Below, piece by piece: positions 20,437-28,698 of a DNA stretch of 64,000 nt. The notes below the pieces were generated by a model that searched no databases, was not told the origin of the DNA, and saw nothing but the letters and a program-made list of their open reading frames with translations. The position numbers and the translations under genes were made by a program. Numbering within the stretch: the first letter of the stretch is position 1; every line of letters begins with the position of its first letter. The stretch is from Ancylobacter defluvii (GTDB taxonomy: Bacteria > Pseudomonadota > Alphaproteobacteria > Rhizobiales > Xanthobacteraceae): NCBI RefSeq assembly GCF_018390605.1, contig NZ_JAHBGD010000019.1, positions 62,001-126,000 of the forward strand, given 5' to 3'.

Positions 20437-23039
20437 TTGCCGCCTCCGATGGTCAGGCGCAGCACGCCGTGCTCGGGAAAATTGCGGTCATTGTCGAGGC
20501 GGGCGATCTCCAGCCGGCCGAGATCGAGCCGGCTCTCGTCCAGCGCCCGCCGGCTCGGCAGACCCTGGCGGTGAAAGCGCGTCACCTCCACCGAGACCAC
20601 GCCCGGCACCGCCTGCGCCGCCGCATAGATCGCGCTCAGATAGATCGGCTGCGCGAAGGTCAGGTTGTCCGGGTGGAACAGGCCGCGGCGTCCGTCGCCC
20701 AGCGTCCGGCTGCCGAGCGCCTGCATCAGCGCCGCCCGGATGTTGCTGCGGAAATAATCCGGCGCGACCTGTACCGACAGGTCGAGTTCCAGCGGCACGA
20801 AGCGCGGCGAATCCACCTCCACATCATAGCCGGCCATGCGGAACGGCTCGAGCCGGCCCCGCAGGCCGGCCTCGAACTCCTCGGTCACCGCCGCCCCGCC
20901 GGTGCGATCGACGGTGACGAAGGCGGTGTGCCAGCTGCCGGTCCAGCGAAAGGTGGCCGCCGCCCGCTGCACCCCGTCCTGCCGTTCGGCGAGCGCGGCG
21001 TAATCCGCCGGCGTCACCGCGCGTTCCAGGGTGCGGAAGGCGAAAGGCGCCTTCTGCCGCGCCTCCTCCATGCTTTCGGGCTCGGTGCCGCCGCGTGCCG
21101 GCAGCGGGTTGGCGGCGCCGGCGATCCGGGCATCGTCGATGACCACATGCACCAGCGCGCGGGCACCGACATTGCCGGCCCGGCCCTGACCGATCCGGTA
21201 GGTGGCGGAGAAGGCGCTGCCGGGCTGTGGCCGCATGCCGTGGCGGTCGTCGCCGAAGCGCAGCCGTACCTCGCCATCGGCTTCGATTTCGGCGACGAAA
21301 TGGCGGTCGGATGCCTCGCTGCCGAGCAGGTCCTGCCGCGCCTCCCAGCGGGGCCGGCCCGGCGCCGAGGTTTCGGTAAGCGCGATGGCGGGTCTCAGGC
21401 CGGCAGGCGGCATCGTCATCGCCGCAGCGGCGGAAGGCGGCGGCGCGGCGCCGAACCCCGCCTCGTGGGTGAGCGGCCGGGCGCCCAGCGCCGGACGGAA
21501 CCGCGGCGGCACCGCTTCCCGCGTCGGCGGCGTGCAGGGCCCGCCGGCCTGGCTCACCATGAACAGGTGCGGCGGCGGCACCGCGCCGAGCGGCTCCTCC
21601 GCCAGGGTGCGGCCATGGTCGGCGAGAACGATGTTGCCGCGCGCCATGCTGACATCGGACACCGCCACTTCGCCATGGGCGAGGTCGGTGCGCGAGGAGA
21701 CGCACAAGGCGAAAGGCAAGGCGTCGTCCTCGTGCCAGCGCAGCTCGGTAATGGCCTCACCGGTCACCGCATCGGTCAGCGGTGCGGGTGGATCGGCCTC
21801 GTTCTGCTTCGGCGCGAAGGCACGCACCGCCGTCAGCCGCACGGCATGCCGCATGGCCAGATCGGCATCCTCGGGGCGGCCGGTGAGCGGCCCCAGAACC
21901 TCTTCGAAAACCAGCAGCTTGCCCGGCTCGCCATCGGCCGCGGCAAGGTTGGGGAAATGGCCGCGCAGCGTGGCGCGCACCGCGCCCTTGGGCAGGCAGC
22001 ACGCGCTGTCGCCCCAGGTATAGAACGGCATGAGATGGTGCGAGGTGAACAGCCGCAGCGGGTGCAGCGTCTCGAACACCGTGGGATTCTGGCGCAGCGC
22101 CAGTTCTAGCGGCGCCAGCCGGCCCGGAAGGGGATTGGTGAGCGGAATGCATCCACCGGCGCCGACGACCTGGGTCAGCAGCATGCTGCCCTGCGGGACG
22201 AGGATCGGCCGTCCCGGCTCGTCGTCATCGGCCTCGGGAGCGACCAGAAGCTGCACGAAGGCGCGTGCATTGCTGCCCTCGTGCAGGCGATAATCCACCA
22301 GCCGCGCGTGGCGCCGCACCGATATCCGCCGGCGCGCCGTGCCGAGATAGGCCTCGGTGGCGACAGCGTCCTGCCGGTAGCTCAGATGGTCGGCGACATA
22401 GGCGAGCACCTCGACGAGGGCGATGCCGAGATCGGCCGGCCCACGGTCGCGCCAGTCCGGCATCAGCAGCGACAGGCGATCCAGCATCAGCCGGCGGAAG
22501 CTGGCATAGTCCTTGGCGAGGTAATCAATGTCCGGCGCCTCGCCGGGCTCGGGCGCGCAGCGATGATCGTCCTGGCAGTCGAAATCGGTCGGGCACTCGA
22601 CCTTGAAGGAGAAATCGATCGCGGCCAGCGGCGGATCGAAACCGGCATGCGGCGACGGATCGGTGCGGGATCGTACGAGGCGCAGCCGATAGGCCGAATA
22701 GTCGCCGGCGGCATCGGTGCGCACCACCAGCGTGGCGGCGGCCTCGGGCAAGCCGGCAAAGAAGCTGGCGTCCTCCGGGCCGAGATCGGCGGGCGGGATC
22801 GCGTCCGCCGGATGCGCCCACAGCGCGCGTATGGCGGTGATCCGCTCGCCCCCCTCGATCGCCACATTCTCGGCGGCAAGCCCGGCGGCCGGGCGCAGCA
22901 GGCGGACCAGAAGCGTGCGCTGGCGCGGCGTCGCCGAGGGAGCGGCGCGGTCGAGCACTTCGAGGAAGTCGATGCCGTTCAGCGTGCTCTCGCTGCGCAC
23001 CAGATCGCGGCGGTTCTCGTTGCAGCAGGAATAGATCAT
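20433..23039 (-). CDS. Baseplate J-like wedge protein (Afp11-type)
   Basis: An 868-residue J-type baseplate protein. The start is set at 23039, where ATG overlaps the gp25 stop (ATGA); a longer open frame upstream lies inside the gp25 gene and is unlikely to be used. The N-terminus has a Cys pair (C5, C6) before basic residues. A central J-like domain (RTLERAVTPADYAALAERQDGV) and the C-terminal strand-rich part match baseplate proteins of the Afp/PVC family. With gp25 and the next J-type protein it would form the inner wedge. Confidence 0.87.
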   Translation of the reverse strand: MIYSCCNENRRDLVRSESTLNGIDFLEVLDRAAPSATPRQRTLLVRLLRPAAGLAAENVAIEGGERITAIRALWAHPADAIPPADLGPEDASFFAGLPEAAATLVVRTDAAGDYSAYRLRLVRSRTDPSPHAGFDPPLAAIDFSFKVECPTDFDCQDDHRCAPEPGEAPDIDYLAKDYASFRRLMLDRLSLLMPDWRDRGPADLGIALVEVLAYVADHLSYRQDAVATEAYLGTARRRISVRRHARLVDYRLHEGSNARAFVQLLVAPEADDDEPGRPILVPQGSMLLTQVVGAGGCIPLTNPLPGRLAPLELALRQNPTVFETLHPLRLFTSHHLMPFYTWGDSACCLPKGAVRATLRGHFPNLAAADGEPGKLLVFEEVLGPLTGRPEDADLAMRHAVRLTAVRAFAPKQNEADPPAPLTDAVTGEAITELRWHEDDALPFALCVSSRTDLAHGEVAVSDVSMARGNIVLADHGRTLAEEPLGAVPPPHLFMVSQAGGPCTPPTREAVPPRFRPALGARPLTHEAGFGAAPPPSAAAAMTMPPAGLRPAIALTETSAPGRPRWEARQDLLGSEASDRHFVAEIEADGEVRLRFGDDRHGMRPQPGSAFSATYRIGQGRAGNVGARALVHVVIDDARIAGAANPLPARGGTEPESMEEARQKAPFAFRTLERAVTPADYAALAERQDGVQRAAATFRWTGSWHTAFVTVDRTGGAAVTEEFEAGLRGRLEPFRMAGYDVEVDSPRFVPLELDLSVQVAPDYFRSNIRAALMQALGSRTLGDGRRGLFHPDNLTFAQPIYLSAIYAAAQAVPGVVSVEVTRFHRQGLPSRRALDESRLDLGRLEIARLDNDRNFPEHGVLRLTIGGGK

Positions 23040-23401
23040 GGCGCCGGCGCCCCCCGCGCGAAATCGGCGACCGACCGCTGCTGGGTCCGGCGGTTGACAT
23101 AGACCACCCGCACGACGAGGCGTGCATCCTCCGCCTCGATCTCCACCGCATCGACCACGATCAGGTCGCCGAGCCATTGCTGAAGCGCGCCCTGCACCAG
23201 GAACTGCACGGTGGCGGCGAGTTCCTGGCTGTTCGGGGCGAAAACCAGTTGCAGCACGCCGCTGCCGAAATCCGCCCGGTTCACCCGCTCGCCGGGCGAG
23301 GTGAACAGCACCTGCTCGATCTGCTGGCGAACATACTCGTCGTCACCGGCCTGGGCGGTACGCGACCGCCCGTCGAAGCGGAACGGATAAGCGAGATGCA
23401 T
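23036..23401 (-). CDS. GPW/gp25-family baseplate wedge protein
   Basis: A 121-residue protein of the gp25/GPW (Afp9, TssE-like) family. It shows the hallmark LFTSPGERVNRADFGSG segment (about 32-48) followed by the amphipathic helices of this fold; gp25 anchors the first sheath ring to the baseplate. Length is normal. It is followed by the J-type protein with a 4-bp overlap and preceded by the PAAR-like gene with a 3-bp gap. Confidence 0.93.
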   Translation of the reverse strand: MHLAYPFRFDGRSRTAQAGDDEYVRQQIEQVLFTSPGERVNRADFGSGVLQLVFAPNSQELAATVQFLVQGALQQWLGDLIVVDAVEIEAEDARLVVRVVYVNRRTQQRSVADFARGAPAP

Positions 23402-23404
23402 GGC

Positions 23405-23728
23405 CTAGCTCCCCATCACCCGCGTCTGCATCACCACCGGCATCAGCGGAGTGCCGGTGGGGGCGCATATGGACTGGCTGTCCTGCAGCAGCACCGGCTG
23501 GCCAAGGGCGGTGACGCGCAGCGCCGCGGTGACAAACTGCCCGGTGAGGCACGGCCCGTTGCCCGCCGGTGGCGGCGGCATGGCGCAGCCGGCGACCATA
23601 TAGGGGCTGGCAATGGTGACCACCGGCTGGCCGCTGACCAGCACCCGCGGCACCGGCGTCGCCGGCTGCGCCTGTCCGCCATGGGCGCACAGGACGGTGG
23701 CGCCGACATGCAAGAGAAAGCCAGGCAT
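23405..23728 (-). CDS. PAAR-like spike-tip candidate
   Basis: A 107-residue protein with many Pro/Gly turns and the potential metal ligands C14, H16, C48, C60 and C88. The pattern of short strands with repeated GQPV segments resembles PAAR/DUF4280-like tip proteins that cap the spike with a metal-stabilised point. It is located directly after the gpV-like spike gene and before gp25, where Afp10-type tip proteins occur. I do not see a textbook PAAR motif, so this remains a position-supported call. Confidence 0.65.
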   Translation of the reverse strand: MPGFLLHVGATVLCAHGGQAQPATPVPRVLVSGQPVVTIASPYMVAGCAMPPPPAGNGPCLTGQFVTAALRVTALGQPVLLQDSQSICAPTGTPLMPVVMQTRVMGS

Positions 23729-23741
23729 TGCCGTCTCCTCC

Positions 23742-24257
23742 TCAGATCACGGTGAGCGCGCCGTTGTTGATGGTGACGGAAGGGCCGACCATGACCAGGC
23801 TCGCACCCTTGCCGTTCTGGATGTAGATGCCGGTATCGTTGACGATCAGCGTCGCGCCGGTGGCGCTCTTGATCATGATACCGCCGGTCGGGCCCGGCAC
23901 GTCGTTGATGGTGAGGCCGTTCTGCAGCGTGGTCTGCAGGGTGATGCCGGGCACGGCGGGCGGCACCATGCGCGCCAGCGCCGGCACCTCGGCGCCGCTG
24001 CCCCAGTAGCCGCCGACCCAGATCGGGTGGTTGGCGTCGCCCTTCTCGAACTCGACCCACACGCCCGAACCGATCACCGGCACGGTGAACATGCCCATCT
24101 GCATGCCGGCGACGGGGACGCAGGGCATCGCCCAGCTCGACAGCATCACATTGGAGACGTCGGGCACGATCAGCTGGATGCGCCCCATCATCATGGGATC
24201 GACATTGTTGATGCAGGTGCCGCGATACTTGCCCAGGAAGCGGTTTTCGGCGGTCAT
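23742..24257 (-). CDS. Spike protein, phage baseplate assembly protein V (gpV/VgrG C-terminal type)
   Basis: A 171-residue protein with an OB-fold N-terminus (KYRGTCINNVDPMMMGRIQ and WVEFEKGDANHPIWVGGYWG) followed by a short beta-helix-like repeat (GATLIVNDTGIYIQNGKG). This is the spike half of an Afp8/VgrG protein; the hub half is the separate upstream gene. The start is placed at 24257, where ATG overlaps the hub stop (ATGA); a longer open frame would read through the hub gene. It forms the central piercing needle on the hub. Confidence 0.9.
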   Translation of the reverse strand: MTAENRFLGKYRGTCINNVDPMMMGRIQLIVPDVSNVMLSSWAMPCVPVAGMQMGMFTVPVIGSGVWVEFEKGDANHPIWVGGYWGSGAEVPALARMVPPAVPGITLQTTLQNGLTINDVPGPTGGIMIKSATGATLIVNDTGIYIQNGKGASLVMVGPSVTINNGALTVI

Positions 24258-25393
24258 GCGGGCACCTGCGGCAAAGTGGAGATGACGCCGTTGCGGGCGA
24301 GCTCGAAGGATTGCTTGTAGTGCCCGCGCCGAATCTCGTGGGTGACGCGCGAGACGTAATAGAGCCCGTCGAAAGCCAGCCCGGCGCCGCGCAGCCCGAC
24401 CAGCCGCCGGGACTTCAGCACCTGGCCGTAGCGCAGCACGTCGAGGCTGCCGCTGGCGAACACGCAGTCGCTGTGCTGAGAGGCATAGGCGATGCCGCGC
24501 ATCAACGCCGCCAGCGGCGACAAATGGGTGGTGTCGTTCATCAACGTCACCTTGGGCGGCAGCGGCGGCACCGCGCCGAGCGGCGGGTTCAGCGGCGTGA
24601 CGTCGGGAATGGGAATCGGAATGGGCGCCTTGCTGATGGATTCCTGGATGAACACCACCGGCAATTCCTTGCGCTCCTTGTCGTAGCGGAAGTTCAGCTG
24701 GTCGACATTGGTATGGGCGTCCATGTCGATGCTGAGCGCCGGCTGCGGTGGGCCGACGCGAATTTCCGGCCCCCAATAGGCGACGCTGGCGCCCGGCACC
24801 GGCCCCGGCTCGATATAGAAGACGTAGCCGCATTGCTGCGCCAGCGACTTGACATAGTCGAGGTCCTTGCCCTGCTGCACCGGAATGCGGTCGGTCGGCA
24901 GCGGGATGTCCTCGACCACGCTGGGGATGGTCAGCGGGATGAGCCCGAGCCAGGCATATTTGGCGATGATGAGCGCCACGCGGGCCACCGGCGGCATCGC
25001 CGGATAAGGCAGGCCCGAAAAATCGATATAGCCCATGACGGTACTCAGATCCTTGCCCTGGACCTTGAGCGTCGCGGGGCCGCCGCCGGTGCCGGGCTCC
25101 ATCTGATGATGCGTCATCACGCCATCGATCAGCACATTGGCCGTCCCGTTGATCGTCACCACCACGATCACCCGTACCAGTGGGATCGAAGCGCCGCCGG
25201 ACACGAGGAACAGCGTGGCGAGCGGCGAACGGCGGTCGAGCGCGAAGGTGAGATCGAAGCCGCTCTGCGTATCGCCCGCGGCATTGGTCACCTGCACCGA
25301 GGTCAGGGCGTCGAGCACCTCGCGCGGCACCGGCACCGGCACCCCGGGACCGATCAGCAAGGTGAGATGGATGCCCTGGATCCGCATCGCCAT
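24254..25393 (-). CDS. Hub protein, phage late control D/VgrG N-terminal type
   Basis: A 379-residue gpD-like hub protein that adapts the six-fold tube to the three-fold spike. Typical features are the GVMTHHQMEPG turn, the VQGKDLSTVMG segment and a C-terminal RGHYKQSFELARNG strand. The start ATG at 25393 overlaps the LysM gene stop (TGATG). In Afp/PVC the hub and spike are fused in Afp8; here they are split into two coupled genes. Confidence 0.85.
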   Translation of the reverse strand: MAMRIQGIHLTLLIGPGVPVPVPREVLDALTSVQVTNAAGDTQSGFDLTFALDRRSPLATLFLVSGGASIPLVRVIVVVTINGTANVLIDGVMTHHQMEPGTGGGPATLKVQGKDLSTVMGYIDFSGLPYPAMPPVARVALIIAKYAWLGLIPLTIPSVVEDIPLPTDRIPVQQGKDLDYVKSLAQQCGYVFYIEPGPVPGASVAYWGPEIRVGPPQPALSIDMDAHTNVDQLNFRYDKERKELPVVFIQESISKAPIPIPIPDVTPLNPPLGAVPPLPPKVTLMNDTTHLSPLAALMRGIAYASQHSDCVFASGSLDVLRYGQVLKSRRLVGLRGAGLAFDGLYYVSRVTHEIRRGHYKQSFELARNGVISTLPQVPA

Positions 25394-25755
25394 CAGTCCC
25401 CGAACGGTCCTGGAATGCCTTCCGGCAAGGTGATGCGCAGGCGCCGGCCGACGGTCTCCACCAGTTCGTCCGGCCGGATGGCGCCATTGGCGTCGCACAG
25501 GCTCCAGAACCGCTCGGGGTCGCCGAGATAGCGGGCGGCGAGACGGTCGAGCCGCTCTCCCTGCGCCACGCTGTGTTCCTGCAGCAGGGCGAACCGCTCC
25601 GGCGGCGGCACGAAGCGGCGGGCGAGATAGACCACAACCGTGCCGTCCGGCCGCACCAGCTGGCGCGTCGGCACGTCGTGGTAGCGGCTGTTCGGCGGAA
25701 AGTCCGTCGTCTTCAGCACGCCCGCCTGAAACAGCGCCTGTACGGGGTCGTTCAT
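25393..25755 (-). CDS. Small LysM-domain adaptor protein
   Basis: A 120-residue protein whose C-terminal half is a LysM-like fold (HSVAQGERLDRLAARYLGDP, then W and a proline-ending strand, about 61-113). In contractile systems LysM proteins do not bind cell wall but bridge hub and tube or baseplate (Afp7, T4 gp53). A conserved N-terminal motif NSRYHDVPTR precedes it. It overlaps the tube-adaptor gene by 4 bp and the hub gene by 1 bp. Confidence 0.83.
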   Translation of the reverse strand: MNDPVQALFQAGVLKTTDFPPNSRYHDVPTRQLVRPDGTVVVYLARRFVPPPERFALLQEHSVAQGERLDRLAARYLGDPERFWSLCDANGAIRPDELVETVGRRLRITLPEGIPGPFGD

Positions 25756-26408
25756 GGCAGTCCTCCAATACCGAGAACGCCGAGGCTACTGGCCGCCGCC
25801 CTGGCCGCCATCTGCTCCTTGGCCTGCAGATAGCTCATGAACAGGCTGCCGCCCCGATGGGCGAAGCCGAGATCGTCGACGCTCAACACCCGCATGCCGA
25901 GGCTGACCTTGGCGCGGATCGGGTTCAGGTTGGCGTCGAAGGCTTCCTCGGTGACGCTGAACTCGGTGATCCGCACCGGCACGATGCGGTTCTTGCTCCA
26001 GATGAACAGTGTGAGCGGCGCCTCCATCGGCGCGATCTCGAGCGTGCCGCTTGCCGCCCGGGCATTGTTCGCCTGCAGCTGGCTGCTGCTCGGATAGACC
26101 ATGATCTCCAGCGCCGCGAGCTGGGGAAACACGCCTAACCCCGTGGCGGCCGGATTGGCCTGCGGAAATTCCAGCTGGTCGGTGGCGTCGATCTCGGCGT
26201 CGATCTTGATGGTTTCGACCGCCGGCCCCTTCAGCCGCAGCGCCTCCGCGCGCTGGCCGTTCTCGCCGATGCCCTGCACCTGCAGGCTGCGGCTGACGCT
26301 CTCGGGATTGTACTGCAACGCGATGACGCGCTGCACCGCCGCGCCCTCGGTGGCGATCTGCACGATGCCGCCCTTGATCAGCTTCGGCGAATTGGGAAAG
26401 GAGGTCAT
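25752..26408 (-). CDS. Contractile injection system tube-adaptor protein (CIS_tube, Afp7-type N-terminal domain)
   Basis: A 218-residue protein starting with a polar strand region and a QYNPESVSRSLQVQ motif (about 32-45), typical of CIS_tube/Afp7 N-terminal domains that connect the hub to the first tube ring. Afp7 often carries LysM in the same chain; here LysM is the next, overlapping gene. It follows the putative cargo gene after 29 bp. Confidence 0.82.
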   Translation of the reverse strand: MTSFPNSPKLIKGGIVQIATEGAAVQRVIALQYNPESVSRSLQVQGIGENGQRAEALRLKGPAVETIKIDAEIDATDQLEFPQANPAATGLGVFPQLAALEIMVYPSSSQLQANNARAASGTLEIAPMEAPLTLFIWSKNRIVPVRITEFSVTEEAFDANLNPIRAKVSLGMRVLSVDDLGFAHRGGSLFMSYLQAKEQMAARAAASSLGVLGIGGLP

Positions 26409-26437
26409 CGGTCAGCCGCTCCCACCGTCTTGTGCTT

Positions 26438-28444
26438 TCATGGGTTCGCCGCCGGTTTGATATTGCGGTAGGGGAGGTCGATGGTGGCCTCCTGCGTGCG
26501 GAGCCCCAGTTCCTGAAGCTCCATCTGCAGCCTCCAGATCAGTGTGCCCCGGGTCGCCGCCGGCATGTCCGGTATCTGGTCGATGGCCTCGATCATGATG
26601 CGCTCGAACTCGACGGAGGAGCAGGTGCTGTGCCCGGCGCGCCGCTGCGCCATCGCCCAGTTCTTCCAGTAATTGTCGAAGGCGGCGTGCCACTTGGGCG
26701 TGAGGAGGGTGGTGAGCGCGCTGCTGCGGCTGTAGCCTTCGACGTTGCGAAGCGCCGAGGTCGCGCCGATATGCGCCGATTCCAGATCGGCGCCGGTCAC
26801 GCCATATTCGCTGCGTACCGCCGGTGCCGTCGAATGGGTCTGGACGGCCGCGTCGACGGTTCCCGGCTCGCCCTTGGGGCCGATCAGCCCGCCAGCCCGC
26901 GCATCACGGGCGGCTCCGCCGGCCCCGCCGCCGCGCGCGTCGCCGGTCCCTCGCGGCTCGAGGCTCAGATCCTTCGACAGCTCGGTCCAGATCTCCTCGC
27001 CGCGCGGCTTCGGTGCCGGGCCGCCTCCGCCGGGCGCCTGCGGCGCAGGCGAAGGCGAGTTCCCCGAACCACCGCCGCCGGCGCCCGTGGGCGGCACGGC
27101 CACCGCATAAGAGGCGATGGATTGCAGTTTGGAGGTTGCGGCGATCTCCTGCACGGCGGCGACCGGGACACGCACGATCAATCCCTCGGCAGTCACCAGT
27201 TCGGCGGTCGCCGAGGGGGGAGGTCCGCGATAGGGCCTGCCACCGCCCTTTCCCTTCAGCCCCCGCGTGAGAAGGGCGACGACCACGGCGACGAAGCCGC
27301 GGGAGAGCGCGCGGGAAAGTGCCGCGCCCGAAGCGCGCAGTTCGGCCTCGGACGAGGCATTGATCGCCGAGAAGAAAGTAATCAGGTCGCGCACGATGTC
27401 GAACAAGGCCTTGCCGACGAAGATCGCCGTGATGGTAAGCGTGGTCAGGGCCAGGGCGTCGGCAACCCAGCCGGCAGGCGTCGCCTGGGCGGCGATATAG
27501 AGGATGGCGAAGCCGACCAGCGCGGCGATCGATTCCGGGGAGAACAGGTGCTGGACCTCCCGCACCACGTCGGCGCCGAGGGTCTCGCGCGCGAAGCCCC
27601 AGGCGCGGCTGAGCTTCTCGGTCTTGGCGAGATTGGCGATCTCCGAAGCCACCGGCGCGGGGGCCGGTGTCGGCGTGGCCGCCGGCGCGTTCTCGACCGC
27701 GTCCACCATCCGGGCGACACGGCTCTGGCCGCCGGGGTCGAGAGTGTTCGCCGCAGTGCGCAAATGGGCGCGCTGATCGGATGGAAGCGCCTGCAACGCA
27801 TTGCGCACCATGCTGTCCGGCTGCTCTTCCAATATTCGCACCGCGCGATCGAAGTCGCCGGCCAGCAGGGCGCTGTTGAGATCGGCGCCCTCTCCTTCTT
27901 GGCGCTGGATCCCATGGGTACGCTGCTGGCGCGGGGAGGCGGCACGGTCGCGATCCGCGATCCGTGGGGCAAGGACGCTCGCCTCCCGCTCCGCCGGGTC
28001 GTCGGCCGGCGCAATTGCGTTTTTCGCCCGGCTGCTGTCGGCGGTGTCCGGCTGCGCCACATGCGCCAGTTCGTGCGCCAGGAGCCGCCGTCCCTCGGCG
28101 GTCTGCGGCGAGAGGCGGCCGGTGCCGAAGACGATGCGGGACCCGCTCGTATAGGCCACCGCATTGATCGCCCTAGCGGAAAGTCCGGCCCGGTGGTCGC
28201 AATAGATGCGCACCTGCGCGAAGTCGCGGTTGAAGCGCGGCTCGAAATGGGCACGGGTCGGCTCGTCGAGTGGCCGGCCCGGCGAGGACAGCACCTCGTT
28301 TACGATGGCGGGAGCCCGCTCATTCGGTCGTGACGACACGCCGCCGGCGCGCGCCGGCGCCTCCCGGCGGTGCGTCGGGGCGGCCCGGGCCGCCGATGCG
28401 GACGCGGGCATTGTGCCGGCACGGACTGCGGCGGCCACTTTCAT
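26438..28444 (-). CDS. DUF4157 (eCIS-core) protein, candidate toxin cargo
   Basis: A 668-residue multidomain protein. The N-terminal region has a DUF4157 domain (about 52-133) with HELAH at 124-128, a zincin-like motif; this domain marks proteins associated with eCIS particles and often leads cargo. The middle has hydrophobic stretches (about 305-326, 331-354, 383-393) that could insert into or cross a membrane. A Gly/Pro-rich linker (about 452-520) leads to a C-terminal domain (about 530-668) with E555-S-A-H558, GYS (570-572), W585-H-A-A-F-D590 and W593-x2-W596. I do not recognise this domain; the layout fits a polymorphic toxin tip, perhaps a nuclease. No immunity gene is obvious nearby. 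It overlaps the 85-residue gene by 4 bp. Confidence 0.8.
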   Translation of the reverse strand: MKVAAAVRAGTMPASASAARAAPTHRREAPARAGGVSSRPNERAPAIVNEVLSSPGRPLDEPTRAHFEPRFNRDFAQVRIYCDHRAGLSARAINAVAYTSGSRIVFGTGRLSPQTAEGRRLLAHELAHVAQPDTADSSRAKNAIAPADDPAEREASVLAPRIADRDRAASPRQQRTHGIQRQEGEGADLNSALLAGDFDRAVRILEEQPDSMVRNALQALPSDQRAHLRTAANTLDPGGQSRVARMVDAVENAPAATPTPAPAPVASEIANLAKTEKLSRAWGFARETLGADVVREVQHLFSPESIAALVGFAILYIAAQATPAGWVADALALTTLTITAIFVGKALFDIVRDLITFFSAINASSEAELRASGAALSRALSRGFVAVVVALLTRGLKGKGGGRPYRGPPPSATAELVTAEGLIVRVPVAAVQEIAATSKLQSIASYAVAVPPTGAGGGGSGNSPSPAPQAPGGGGPAPKPRGEEIWTELSKDLSLEPRGTGDARGGGAGGAARDARAGGLIGPKGEPGTVDAAVQTHSTAPAVRSEYGVTGADLESAHIGATSALRNVEGYSRSSALTTLLTPKWHAAFDNYWKNWAMAQRRAGHSTCSSVEFERIMIEAIDQIPDMPAATRGTLIWRLQMELQELGLRTQEATIDLPYRNIKPAANP

Positions 28445-28698
28445 CGCTTCAGCCCTCCCATGACCTGGCCGGCAATAGCGACGCCCAGACGCTGCGGGCC
28501 GGCCGACACCGGCACCGCCATCGTCCCGGCATCGACATGGCCGGCAGGCCGCGGCACATCGGCACCCGTCCCCGCCTGTGCCGCCAGCCGGCGCGCCAGC
28601 TCCCGCTCCACCGCGCGCCGCAACGCGCCGGCATCGCTGGGCGCGACGCCCTCGACCACCAGCCGGTCGATGCTGAGCTCCACGATGGGCCGGCTCAT
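28441..28698 (-). CDS. Small eCIS-associated protein, function unknown
   Basis: An 85-residue protein. The start is set at 28698, where ATG overlaps the ATPase stop (ATGA) and a GGGGGG ribosome site lies 6 bases upstream; an ATG at 28704 has no room for one. It begins with a beta strand (VELSIDRLVVEGV), continues with an amphipathic helix rich in Ala/Arg (RRAVERELARRLAAQ), and ends with a Gly-rich segment. Similar small proteins occur beside the ATPase and DUF4157 genes in other eCIS loci; a role as cargo adaptor is possible but unproven. Confidence 0.7.
   Translation of the reverse strand: MSRPIVELSIDRLVVEGVAPSDAGALRRAVERELARRLAAQAGTGADVPRPAGHVDAGTMAVPVSAGPQRLGVAIAGQVMGGLKR

Noticed and set aside
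17818..20574. A very long open frame (over 900 codons) on the plus strand across the J-type baseplate gene
   Set aside because: It is antisense to a clear baseplate gene and has Arg/Ala/Gly/His-rich composition typical of antisense frames in GC-rich DNA; no domain or ribosome site.
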